34,911 bases of DNA from Stentor coeruleus (lineage: Eukaryota > Ciliophora > Heterotrichea > Heterotrichida > Stentoridae). Under the pieces are notes generated by a model. It was not told the DNA's origin and made no database searches. It saw nothing but the letters and a program-made list of their open reading frames with translations. The translations under genes and the position numbers were made by a program. The stretch is taken from assembly GCA_001970955.1 (NCBI GenBank), contig MPUH01000787.1, positions 1 to 34,911 of the forward strand. The letters are read 5' to 3'. Shown here piece by piece: positions 19,103 through 28,971 of this stretch (within the stretch, counting starts at the first letter, position 1; every line of letters begins with the position of its first letter).

Positions 19103-20436
19103 ATCAATATAATTTAGACATAATTTTAATTTTTTGATGATTGAGGAGAGAAAGAAATGAAAGCTTTAAGAGTATAGTGAGCATAGATAATGTATTTATT
19201 TACCATGTAGGGTACTATATTTAGTATCTAAATTTGCCTTCCTCATCTTTATAATAATACTTACTAAAACTATGGCAAATTGTATATAAATCATTACAAA
19301 TCGAAAATATCATAAGGAAAATCTAAAGTAAGATTTAAATATTCTAATATCAAAAAAATCTTCTGTCACAATCTTTATTTTTTATTTATATATCAATAGT
19401 GTTCTTATAGTATCATGAGCCCTTTTTCGCGCCTATATTTTAATATAGTTTAAAATTGTATTCTATATGCTAAATTTTATATTTTATCTAGAAATTTTGG
19501 TAAAGTGAATATTTGGTTTATCATAAATTTTGATCTAAGATTTTTAAAGTTTCATTTATGTTAGGGTTTTTTGTGTAGTAGATCTAAATGATAAGTTTTA
19601 AAAAAATAGTTTTATAAATTTTCAAGTTAAGATCCTAAGGATATTTATTACTATTGCGTTTAACTATTTTTTTTCGAATAACCTATTAGCAGGCATTATT
19701 TCAACTAGTCTATATCATTTTAATAGTTATTCTTTTTAAATCATTTATTCTTCAAATTAACTTAATTTTCTTCACTATCTTAGTTTCAAATCATACTCTA
19801 TTACAAATTCTTCATAAAAAACTGTTGTCATAGTAAACAACCAGTCAAAACTAATGATTTTCAATATAATTAAAAACCTTATCTTTTATGAATGTTTATA
19901 TAAAAATTCCCAACAAGTTTAAGTTCCTAAATCTTTTCTCTATATACAAAAATTCCTCAGAAATAAGCAATAAATATTATTCAAAATAGACTCAACATAA
20001 AATCCCATAATGAAAATGTTTTAAAACTCAATCTAAAAAATTTTTTTTCCAGTCAACACTAAAATCTTTCTCAATCAATAATACTTGCTTATTTAAATTA
20101 ATTCTCCATACCTGAAAAATCTCAATTCATATCCTCTGCAATTTCTATAAATATTTTCCCTAAACCTAAAATCAAATACTGATCTATTTCATAAAAATAT
20201 TATTAACACCAAGTATTTATCTTTCCAAATAATAATCCAATAAATATACATGCATTTTATTATTTTCTTTTCAAGAATTTCTTGTCAAATTCTTATTTNG
20301 ATCTATTTCATAAAAATATTATTAACACCAAGTATTTATCTTTCCAAATAATAATCCAATAAACATACATGCATTTTATTATTTTCTTTTCAAGAATTTC
20401 TTGTCAAATTCTTATTATCACAGCAAATTATTTATA
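19103..20436. other. Convergent spacer with an assembly duplication
   Basis: 1.3 kb of AT-rich DNA between tail-to-tail genes. Apart from the duplicated block around the N at 20299, nothing is recognised. Confidence 0.5.
20181..20416. repeat. Direct duplication flanking an N (likely assembly artefact)
   Basis: Bases 20181-20298 and 20300-20416 are the same sequence apart from one T/C difference (20245 versus 20364), with a single N at 20299 between them. This is what two overlapping contig ends look like when joined without merging. A genuine tandem duplication is the alternative. Confidence 0.85.
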
Positions 20437-21030
20437 TTACTTAGGCTTGTTAGGAGATTTATTTAATATTTTATTCAAAAGGGAGTTTATTTTGTTCAAA
20501 GAGTCCTGAATGATTTTTATTTCTTTGTCTTCCGCATTAGCAATTTTTTGCACACTTGGGTTCTTTGTTTTAATTGACTTTTTTTTATTTTTGTCTAAGT
20601 TTTTAATCGAGTCAGTTAGTTTAGATTCTTCAAGTTCAATTGCCGCAAGGTCATTATCAAAACTGTAGTCAATAGATTTTGCGATTTTGATAGGTTTTAA
20701 TAATATTCTGGGTTTTGGCTTTGGAGAGAAATCATTAAGACTTGAGTCTGGCGATAAATTTTTTATGCCAAGATGGGCTTTTATTGCATCTTCATAGTCA
20801 TTCGACTTTTCTTCTATAATGTTTGTTATGAGGTTTTTCTTGAATAGGCTTTTTCCTGGTGTGGCTGAATGAGATTTTTTATTTTCTTGGCTTAGTGGAG
20901 GCAACTTAGCTTTTATAGGCGATTTGACAGTCCTTGGTAATTTAGGAAGTAAAGGCTTTTGCAAGTCCACCTGATTACTAGGCTTCTTGTATCGTTTTGT
21001 ATAACCGCTCTGCTTGGATAATATCTTCAT
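20437..21030 (-). CDS. Basic Lys/Pro/Ser-rich protein, unknown function
   Basis: 197 residues, strongly basic. The N-terminal half is rich in Lys, Pro and Ser (PLLPKLPRTVKSPIKAKLPP) and probably disordered; a short conserved-looking helix lies at about 80-92 (DYEDAIKAHLGIKNL); the C-terminus (about 165-197) is a short Leu/Ile helix (IIQDSLNKINSLLNKIL) that could form a coiled coil. No domain recognised. The repeated SP and TP pairs suggest phosphorylation or microtubule association, but this is inference. Ends at TAA. Confidence 0.65.
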   Translation of the reverse strand: MKILSKQSGYTKRYKKPSNQVDLQKPLLPKLPRTVKSPIKAKLPPLSQENKKSHSATPGKSLFKKNLITNIIEEKSNDYEDAIKAHLGIKNLSPDSSLNDFSPKPKPRILLKPIKIAKSIDYSFDNDLAAIELEESKLTDSIKNLDKNKKKSIKTKNPSVQKIANAEDKEIKIIQDSLNKINSLLNKILNKSPNKPK

Positions 21031-21319
21031 AATAATGGCTTAATTATTATTAAGTATTTGATTGAATAAACACTTAAGTTTAATGTATTGAATAAATATC
21101 AGTTTGCATATCTTATAAATAACAAAAAAAATAACATGTTTTTTTACAATTCAAAAATCTAATATTTTAATCCCTCATGTTAAAAAAGAGCATATCTCAG
21201 AATTCCTAGTATGAGACTTTTCATCTTAGTATTTTTTTAAAGCAAGTCTTCTGTTTATCATTTCATATTTTAACATAAAAATAAAATCAGAATTTATGAT
21301 TTACAAGTCTAACATATAA

Positions 21320-23050
21320 ATGAAGAAAGCCATTCTTGATGAAAAGTTTTTATCATCCAGTAATTGCTAATAAGTAAAAATTCCCAATAGAGATGCAGCC
21401 TTATACTTACAGACGATCTTAAAATCTAGGAAATTAAAAAATATTTCCAAACAATTAATCTTATGCATTAATCATCTACTACAAGATACAAATTTTGATA
21501 TAGAAGATTACACAATCCTTCTTCTGGAAAATCTTAAAGAAGTCCATGCTTCTCCAGAAATAACTAAAAAATTCCTCTCTGCTCTTGAAAAAGCTTGTCC
21601 TCCTTCCCATTTACATTCGATAATGCAAACTATGCAAACTTACTGGAAGTCTGTAGAGCCAAAAGCTTTAGAAGTTTTCTGCAAGATTTTTAATATAAAT
21701 CTCAATCAAAACGAGTAAGCTTAACATAGACTTTTGGCTTATATCTGTGAATTATGGCAAAATCAAGAATGGCAAAAAGCAATCTGTGTCGCTTCTAAAT
21801 TTAAACTTGCTGTACAATTTATTTAGAAACAACTTGAAGAACAGCTTTCAGTTATCGCTTTTCTTGTAAAAAAAGATGAAATCGAGTTAATTAAAATTCT
21901 TATCAAAAATAATACCGAATTAGCAACAAATGCAGTAAGACAAATGTGCACTAATAAACATTGTAAAATTGCTGGGAAAATCATCAAAAGCGCTGGTCTG
22001 AAACCTGATGATTTCCCAGCTTTATCTGAGTTATTTATAAAAAACGCTTTAAGATATTTCATGTTTTGCGATAACATTTGTCTTTATCAGTTAGTTGAAC
22101 TTATATCAGATATTCCAGAAGCATTAAGTTTTGTGGTTGAAGAACTTAAAATTCAAGGAAAAAAACATAAAGGTGGTTGGCAGATTTGTATGGCACATGC
22201 GCTTTTGAATATCCACCCTGAACTTCCTATTAATGAACAAGTAAAAAATGCTCTTTCTATTTTTACCCCAAGGATTCATAAAGGTCCATCACAAAATTTC
22301 TCATGTTTACAACCAGAATATGATCTTTGTTATCCTTTACCAAGAAATAGTATATTTTTTATTGATACTTGTGAACAATTAAGTATGATTGATTTTAATA
22401 GGAATATTGCTGGTATTGACTGTGAATGGAGACCATGTTTATTTAAATTCCAAAAAACTAAAGTCTCATTGTTTCAAATCGCTTTTGAAGATGGAGTATT
22501 TCTTATTGATATGATTAAACTTAATAAAGAGCCACTTTTAGATGAAATTCTGATGAAGTTTTTGCAAGGAGAAATTTTGAAGGTCGGCGTAAGTTTTGCT
22601 GGGGATAAGGGAATGCTCAATAAAAGCTATCCTCATATGAAAGCTTTTAAAAAACCATTGAAAAATTATATCGAATTAATAAATGCTTGCACAGAAATTA
22701 CAGGTTGTAACCCAGGAGGATTAGCTGGTTCCTGCGAATTAATTCTAAATCAAACTTTATGTAAATATGAGCAACGTTCAAATTGGGAAATTCGTCCTTT
22801 GCGTGAATCTCAAATCCATTATAGTGCATTAGATTCTTATGTCCAATTAATGATAATAAAAGTCCTCTGTGAAAATCATAATTGCCAACCTGAAGAATTA
22901 ATCGGAAAATCCAAAAAGAGGGGAAGTTCAGGACCATCAAGTTGTAAACATTGTGATTCCAAATCTCATAAAGATAAAAACTGCCCTAGAGGCCCTCGTT
23001 GCAAAATATGTTATATGACAGGACATAAAGCAGATAAATGCCAAAATTAA
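21320..23050 (+). CDS. Mut-7/EXD3-like 3'-5' exonuclease with two zinc knuckles (four exons)
   Basis: Spliced from 21320-21359, 21375-21714, 21730-21811 and 21827-23050 by removing three 15-base introns; this gives 561 residues. The unspliced frame would lose about 193 N-terminal residues. Residues 1-320 are helical, as in Mut-7/Nibbler/EXD3. The DEDDy exonuclease domain (about 335-505) shows IDCEW (Asp352, Glu354), FAGDKGML (Asp414), the family motif NWEIRPL, and YSALD (Tyr486, Asp490), so all catalytic residues are present. At the C-terminus are two CCHC knuckles, both C-x2-C-x4-H-x4-C (Cys527-Cys540 and Cys546-Cys559). Animal relatives trim 3' ends of Argonaute- or Piwi-bound small RNAs; a similar job here is inference. 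Werner-type exonucleases lack this architecture. Confidence 0.85.
21360..21374 (+). other. 15-base intron in the exonuclease gene
   Basis: GTAATTGCTAATAAG, phase 1; removes two in-frame TAA codons. It ends AAG rather than TAG; A at position 10. A 31-base alternative ending at the next TAG is possible but would break the uniform size. Confidence 0.75.
21715..21729 (+). other. 15-base intron in the exonuclease gene
   Basis: GTAAGCTTAACATAG, phase 2; removes two in-frame TAA codons. A at position 10. Confidence 0.88.
21812..21826 (+). other. 15-base intron in the exonuclease gene
   Basis: GTACAATTTATTTAG, phase 0; removes an in-frame TAG. A at position 10. Confidence 0.88.
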
Positions 23051-23528
23051 CCATAAATTAGGACAATCTAATAAAAATATACTGGTTTCATTAGAGTATT
23101 TTTATGTTTTCATCAGAAATTAAGCTAAAGAGATTTGAGGGGAAATTATTATTATAGATTATCTGCATGATGATAATGTTATTTCCCTTTTCTTAAATGT
23201 TTTGTAGATAAAATATCATTTTTTTATGCTTATCTAATAGGAACTCGGCTAGTTTGAGTAAAGTTAGAAAGAACTGGAGTAATCAGCTAAGATTTTTAAT
23301 AATATAATAATCGCATACTATACTCTATAAAACATTTTACTAATTTCTATCTATTTGTTCAGAGTAAAATAGCACAGAATGCTATTAATATCAACAAATA
23401 AATTAACTGATATATTAGAAAAAAAATGCAAGAAGTACTTATTACTTAGTTAAAAAATATTCATATTAACCAAGAAAAATCTAGTTAAGCTAAAAACATA
23501 TTTTGCTAACTAAATAAATAGCTTTAGA
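23051..23528. other. Convergent spacer
   Basis: 478 AT-rich bases between tail-to-tail genes; nothing recognised. Confidence 0.45.
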
Positions 23529-24848
23529 TTAAAAATCCATTATAACTTGCCAACGGTTTGCACGAATATCCCAAGCGAAGAGTTTTCTGGAAGGAAACCC
23601 TTTAAAAACCAAGCAATAAATTTTTTCATTAAACAATGCTGGATGATCCACAATACATCCTCCTTTATCAGGAATTTCAGGCATTTTCTCAGTAGTATTG
23701 TTATTTAAATCCACTATACAAGATACAGCTAACGGATCAGCAGCCATGTTTTGTCCTGCAAAAATCAACACTTTTTTCTCATTTTGCATAAAACAAGCAC
23801 CATTTAAACAAGTCTCAAAAGGCAGTGTTACAGGCAATCGTTCCCAGCAATCATCAGAAATTATATATTTTTCAATATCTATAAACAAATCAATATTTCG
23901 CCCACCAAATGTATACAAACAATTTTCTTTTGGATTAGAACAACCACTTAATGCATCTTTTTTTTTTAAAAGGTCGCAAATAGACGTCCAGGTGTTGGTT
24001 TGAAGAGAATATTTTTCACAAGAATTTGTATAAGTATTTGAACTATCTAAGCCTCCTATAACATAAACAGTATCATTGCAATAAAGAACAAGGTGATTAG
24101 ATCGGCCTGTTTTCATATCTGGCAAGTTTTGTATTTTAAGTTCGTTGGCAATTTGCAAAATATAAGACTTTTTAAGACCAGGTTCAGCACTTATCATCCT
24201 CCCTCCACAAATAAAAATCCTTTTGAAAGGCAGTAATATTGATCTATAGTAAAGTGGAGCTAAAAAATTATTTGGCAAAGTATAAGTTGAAGATTTGATA
24301 TTATTTAAGTCAATAACATGTAAAATATTTTCTTTCCATTCTATGTAATGTAAAAATTGACTATAGGCTGATTCATTTACTTGGCTTCTGCCTAGTTTAT
24401 AAACATCTCTACAACAATCTAGAGGAATCCATTGATAATCTGTATCTACCTCTTTGAATTTTGTGTAATAAAATTCTAACGACGATTGACTTTGGGTAAT
24501 AAATTCTTTAACATTAAGGGCTTGTAAACGTTTAAATTCATTGAGAAAATCAGCATAAAAGTTTTCTAAATAATTTTTCAACTTTATACGTAAAGATATC
24601 AGAATGCATTGCTCGAAATCTTCGAAATGTTTCGAGATTTGCGAAATTTTCTCTGAAATTATTGAGATTCGATGATAATTATGCTGAAGAACGCATGCAC
24701 TACATAAAAGAGCTGAACATTTTTCACAGTAGAGCTTAAAACTTTTATTATGTTTTAGACAAGAGCCTGATTCTATTGCAAGGTTGCTTGGAATGGATCC
24801 AGTGAAATAGCATTCACGAGGATCTAAGGCAAAGTTTTCATTAGACAT
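23529..24848 (-). CDS. B-box zinc finger / Kelch-repeat protein
   Basis: 439 residues. A B-box finger with exact spacing C-x2-H-x7-C-x2-C-x4-C-x2-C-x3-H-x2-H spans residues 30-59. A helical segment follows (about 65-150, coiled-coil-like, as after B-boxes in TRIM proteins). The C-terminal half is a Kelch beta-propeller, visible from the Gly-Gly pairs and their spaced Trp/Tyr: RIFICGGRM, VYVIGGLDSS, NTWTSICDL, LYTFGGRN, DDCWERLP, VLIFAGQN and a closing WDIRANRWQVIMDF. There is no RING finger, so it is not a typical TRIM ubiquitin ligase. B-box plus Kelch proteins are numerous in heterotrich and other ciliates; the role is probably protein binding or scaffolding. Confidence 0.88.
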   Translation of the reverse strand: MSNENFALDPRECYFTGSIPSNLAIESGSCLKHNKSFKLYCEKCSALLCSACVLQHNYHRISIISEKISQISKHFEDFEQCILISLRIKLKNYLENFYADFLNEFKRLQALNVKEFITQSQSSLEFYYTKFKEVDTDYQWIPLDCCRDVYKLGRSQVNESAYSQFLHYIEWKENILHVIDLNNIKSSTYTLPNNFLAPLYYRSILLPFKRIFICGGRMISAEPGLKKSYILQIANELKIQNLPDMKTGRSNHLVLYCNDTVYVIGGLDSSNTYTNSCEKYSLQTNTWTSICDLLKKKDALSGCSNPKENCLYTFGGRNIDLFIDIEKYIISDDCWERLPVTLPFETCLNGACFMQNEKKVLIFAGQNMAADPLAVSCIVDLNNNTTEKMPEIPDKGGCIVDHPALFNEKIYCLVFKGFPSRKLFAWDIRANRWQVIMDF

Positions 24849-26139
24849 TTTATATTGATTGCATATTATGCTGTGAAGTTCACTTGTATTAGAGAAATTA
24901 GGGGATTGCAGAATAAGTTTAATATAATTTATTCATATAATGAAACTTTATATAGGCTAAACTTATGTTAATAATTCTTAGTCAACTTTTTCAATAGCTG
25001 TTTTTTAAAATCCTAAAAAGAATTATTTTACTCACCAAAACATTATGATTCAAAATATACAGTTTTAGCAAGTCATCTTAAGATTGTAGTATCTAGAAAA
25101 TTATACTTAGCAAACTCAAAAATTATTTCAAAATTAATTGATAAGATTTAACTAGGGATATTTCTTGTTAGGTTGGTAATCTTGAAGAATATTGTTAATA
25201 AACCATTTAAAGATTAGAAAACTACAAAGTGAATTTGAATCCTGTTCCTTCTTTTGAAATTATAACTAATACTTTTTTCCTTTATCAGAATTAGAACAGT
25301 ATAATTACATATAATATATATTTTATAAACTCTTTAACATAATCAAGATTAACGAATAATAATTTTCCAAGATGTACTTTTAACTTCTAAAAGCTGCTTA
25401 TTCTTAAAAAAAATCATTATCACATAAATAATCTAGTAAGTTTTTGCATCATAAAATCCTAACACATTCACTTATTTTTTCTTCATTTTATAAAACTCTA
25501 ACATACTATCAAACTTCATCAATATACCAATCATCATAAACACTAAATTATCACTATAATATTTTTTCTTTTAACTCAATCTTACCAAATCATTTATTTC
25601 AACTTTCATCCAATATTCTGTTTACTATTTTTTTCCTATCAATCATTTGCCCAATTCTCATCCAAAATTTATCATAAAAACCCATAAAGTTCAATTTTAT
25701 CCTATCATCATCCTTATATATTATAATTTCAACAATACAGTTTAACTCAAAGTATTTTTTTTCTCACAACTAAATATCTTTTAATCCCCAACTCAATAAA
25801 ATTCTCCAGTTTTATCCCAGTAGTACAAATAAAAAGACAATATTTATATATTCTCAAAGTAAAAACATATAAATAAACTCATGCAAACTAACATTATTAA
25901 TCATCATTCAAGCCAACATGATCAATCAGAATTCTAGAAGTGGGGAAAAATTTAACATATAATTTCTAAAGCCAAATACAATAAATACCTTAAATATTTG
26001 CCTGTCAAATATCGAAACTCCTAACAACATATTTTTTAATTCAATCGATAAACCTTAACTTTCATTCTTTTATTCAATTAGAATTATAACTAATAAGCAT
26101 CTTGCTTATCATGTCTAAAATGATTTCTGGCTAATAATT
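24849..26139. promoter_or_regulatory. Long divergent intergenic region
   Basis: 1.3 kb between head-to-head genes, very AT-rich and rich in pyrimidine tracts from about 25480 to 25800. It must hold both promoters. No coding or RNA signal recognised. Confidence 0.45.
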
Positions 26140-27519
26140 ATGGATGAACAGGATTTAGACAGAATAATAGCTTCATGCCACCCTCCACCAGATATTTTAG
26201 CTTATAATCCTCCATATGAAGTTTTATTTCATGCTAAAGGAAAACATCCACAAAGAAACATCTTCAAAAATCAAGTCTTCTCTGAAAAAGAACTTGAAAA
26301 ACTAAGAAGGCTTAAAGATGAAATAAAGAAGCAAAAACTCCAACTGCCTAAAGATTGGGATGATAGTGATTTGCTTAAATTTGTCTATGGAGCTAATTTT
26401 AAAACAAGAGGGGCTTTCAAAGCTTTAAAATCATGTTTGGCTAGTTATTCAGATGTATTTCCTGAAGATTATATGCTGATATACTCTAAAATCTACGAAA
26501 TACTTGTAAATATCATATAGTTAACAGGGCCTTTATACATGCATGGGCGAGATTGTCACTATCGACCTTTGCTTATAATGAACTTTGCCAAGTTTGATTT
26601 GAAAAAAGTAATCCATAAATAGTACACTTTCGAACAGTATCTCCAGGCCGCATGTTTTGTCCTTGAATTCGCATCAAAACACATGCTTTTCCCTGGAAAA
26701 GTTGAAAACTGGATGTGCATTTCTGATATTGGCTATAGAGGACTTAGTGACCTCCCGTTAAATACTTTAAGAAAAATCACTCAAGTTCTTCAAGATGTTT
26801 TTAAATGCCGTTTAGCTTATTCTGCTATGATTAATACACCAAAGACTATATATTTCATTTATTCTTGTTTAAAACCTTTTTTAGACCCAGTGACAATTGA
26901 CAAGATTTCTATTGCTAAAGGAAATGTGGCAACTAATATTATAAAATATTTCAACCCATATCAAGTTGAAGAAAGATATGGAGGAAAATCTCCTAATCTT
27001 AATGTTTTCTGGCCACCTGTGTTTCCTAATTATCCTGTTGCTTTGGATGATTATGATGAGATTAAGCCTTTAGAAAAGAAAAACGTAGAAAAATATAATG
27101 AACCTGAGTCGGCACCTTTTGAAATGCATTCTCAAGAGATTATCGATGTTGAAGAAATAAATAATGCAATGGATGAAGAAATACTCAACACAGATAGGAA
27201 AAAAAAATCGAAAAAAAGTAAAAAAAGTAAGAGAAGGAAGAATAAAAAAATAAAGGAAACATTAAGTGATATTGAACCAGGTGATATTAATTTGGAAAAT
27301 ATAGAGCCTTTAAGATCTTCACCACAAAGCGAAAAAAATCAGACTCAGGAATTAATGTTTAGTCCTAATGAAAATATTATTGATGAGATTAATCGAGAAG
27401 TCCACTCAGAACCTATTGAAGAGCAAGCGGATCCAAATGAGATGTTAATTGACACTACGCAAAATACAACAATGTGTAGTTTAGATATAGGTTTAGGGCA
27501 AAAGTGCGTAATATCGTAA
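26140..27519 (+). CDS. Sec14-like CRAL-TRIO protein with C-terminal CaaX box (three exons)
   Basis: Spliced from 26140-26505, 26521-26607 and 26623-27519 by removing 15-base introns 26506-26520 and 26608-26622; this gives 449 residues. A CRAL-TRIO N-terminal helical region (about 70-120, including LLKFVYGANFKTRGAFKALK) is followed by the lipid-binding CRAL-TRIO domain (about 125-290: YRPLLIMNFAKFDL, CISDIGYRG, LPLNTLRKITQVLQD, and NTPKTIYFIYSCLKPFLDP). Sec14 proteins exchange or present phosphoinositides and other lipids between membranes. The tail is charged with a Lys-rich patch (KKKSKKSKKSKRRKNKKIK) and ends CVIS, a good prenylation CaaX box (Ser at X favours farnesyl). This would tether the protein to membranes, which is unusual for the family. 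Confidence 0.87.
26506..26520 (+). other. 15-base intron in the Sec14-like gene
   Basis: GTAAATATCATATAG, phase 0; removes an in-frame TAG. A at position 10. Confidence 0.9.
26608..26622 (+). other. 15-base intron in the Sec14-like gene
   Basis: GTAATCCATAAATAG, phase 0; removes an in-frame TAG inside the CRAL-TRIO domain. A at position 10. Confidence 0.9.
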
Positions 27520-28004
27520 GAAAAATAACTACAATTTTCTTATAGTTTACTTAAAATAATTCTAAATCACGCAATTATACATATTCATAGATACTTATTT
27601 TCAAAAATCTATTCTATTTTCTAATTATTCTCAATATTAGGTTTGATAAAAAAAAAATTCTTTTTTCTCCTCGTTTTTTTTTATTTAATCTCCTTCTTGA
27701 ACTTTTGTTTCTTGAAAAACTTTTTTATATTATCCTTTTCTAATGTCTCAAGTTTGAATTTCTTTACTTTTCTATGTAGTTAATTGTTTTTTTATTTTGG
27801 ATTTTCTTTTAATTCTTTTCTTGTGTAACGAAAAATGCTTTTTAAGATTTTTTTACGTATAAGGCTTATACTAAATACAAATATCATAAATCTATGTAGA
27901 AGTTACTAAACCTAATTCAAATACTTCATCAAAATAAAATAAAAATCTTACAAAGGCAAATATTAATAATTTATCCATTATCTTTCTTTATTCAAATAAT
28001 AATT
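27520..28004. other. Spacer between two plus-strand genes
   Basis: 485 AT-rich bases with T-rich runs (27640-27860); presumably a 3' end followed by a promoter. Nothing else recognised. Confidence 0.45.
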
Positions 28005-28805
28005 ATGAGTATCGAATTATCAACAAGTCAAGAGCGTCGTCTTCATTCAATCCTAGACCGAGGCCTCGAAGCTTTACATGAGAATTCTGAAAGTTTAAGT
28101 CGAGCATCTCCAGCTCCAGGTAAAAACGACATGAACATAAGTAGTTCATTAAATGAATCACAAAAAAAATCTCCATCTCCAACAAAAGAAGGTGAAAAAT
28201 CTATTCTTATAAACACTGAGCTTAAAGTACTTCAAGAAAAACTCGCATTACTTGAAGCCAAACTATCGAAAAACACTGAATCTTTTTCACAAAAGTCAAA
28301 CAAAAGGAAAAAAAAATCCCCAGCAGACTCTTTTAAAATCCCATCTCAAAATAGTTCTAGAAATTCTAGTGCAAGAAACAGGTCTACTAATAGAAATAGT
28401 TCAAGAGATAGAATACGGAATATTGAAAACTCAGAAAAAGAACTAAGCAAATTAGAAAGAAGTATAACCCCAAATTCGATAAAAAAAAAAGGTATCAACA
28501 ACACAAGGCAGATTGAAAAAATTAGGATTTTAGTGGAAAAAGAAAGGAAAACTGGGGAAAAACTAAGAAGGGAAAATGAAGCATTGAGAAAAGAACTAAG
28601 TAAAAGAGATGAGTTAAAAAATGTTATAAGCAAATTACAGGAGGATTATAATGAACTTGCTTTAACTTTTGAAAGATCTGAAGCTGTGAGGAAAAAACAA
28701 AAAGAACTTATATCACAACTTAAAACAGAAATCAAGTCGCTTAGCAATGAGAGTATTCCTGATCATATCCTTACGAAGACTAAGAAAAACAAACGAAATA
28801 ATTAA
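28005..28805 (+). CDS. Coiled-coil protein, unknown function
   Basis: 266 residues. A helical N-terminus (about 5-35) is followed by Ser/Pro-rich linkers with SPAP and SPSPTK motifs, a short coil (about 70-92, INTELKVLQEKLALLEAKL), a Ser/Arg/Asn-rich stretch (about 110-140, RNSSARNRSTNRNSSRDR), then a long charged coiled coil (about 165-250) and a basic end (KTKKNKRNN). The layout suits a centriole or cytoskeletal scaffold, but no family is recognised. A second open frame inside this region and one on the opposite strand are shadows. Confidence 0.75.
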   Translation: MSIELSTSQERRLHSILDRGLEALHENSESLSRASPAPGKNDMNISSSLNESQKKSPSPTKEGEKSILINTELKVLQEKLALLEAKLSKNTESFSQKSNKRKKKSPADSFKIPSQNSSRNSSARNRSTNRNSSRDRIRNIENSEKELSKLERSITPNSIKKKGINNTRQIEKIRILVEKERKTGEKLRRENEALRKELSKRDELKNVISKLQEDYNELALTFERSEAVRKKQKELISQLKTEIKSLSNESIPDHILTKTKKNKRNN

Positions 28806-28847
28806 TCAATATAATTTAAAATTATTTGAAGTTTATTATTACTATTT

Positions 28848-28920
28848 AAACTTATAAGATTTTATTATTTTTACTTATGAAACTTATAAGATTTTATTAT
28901 TTTTACTTGTGAAACTTATA
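28848..28920. repeat. Tandem repeat, 32-base unit x 2.3
   Basis: Two consecutive 32-base units (28848-28879 and 28880-28911), starting AAACTTATAAGATTTTATTA and differing at one base (A/G near the end), followed by nine bases of a third copy. It lies in the short spacer between the coiled-coil and USP-like genes. Confidence 0.9.
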
Positions 28921-28971
28921 TTCATATTTAAGGAAATAAACATAAAAGTATAAAAATCTTCATAAAATAAG

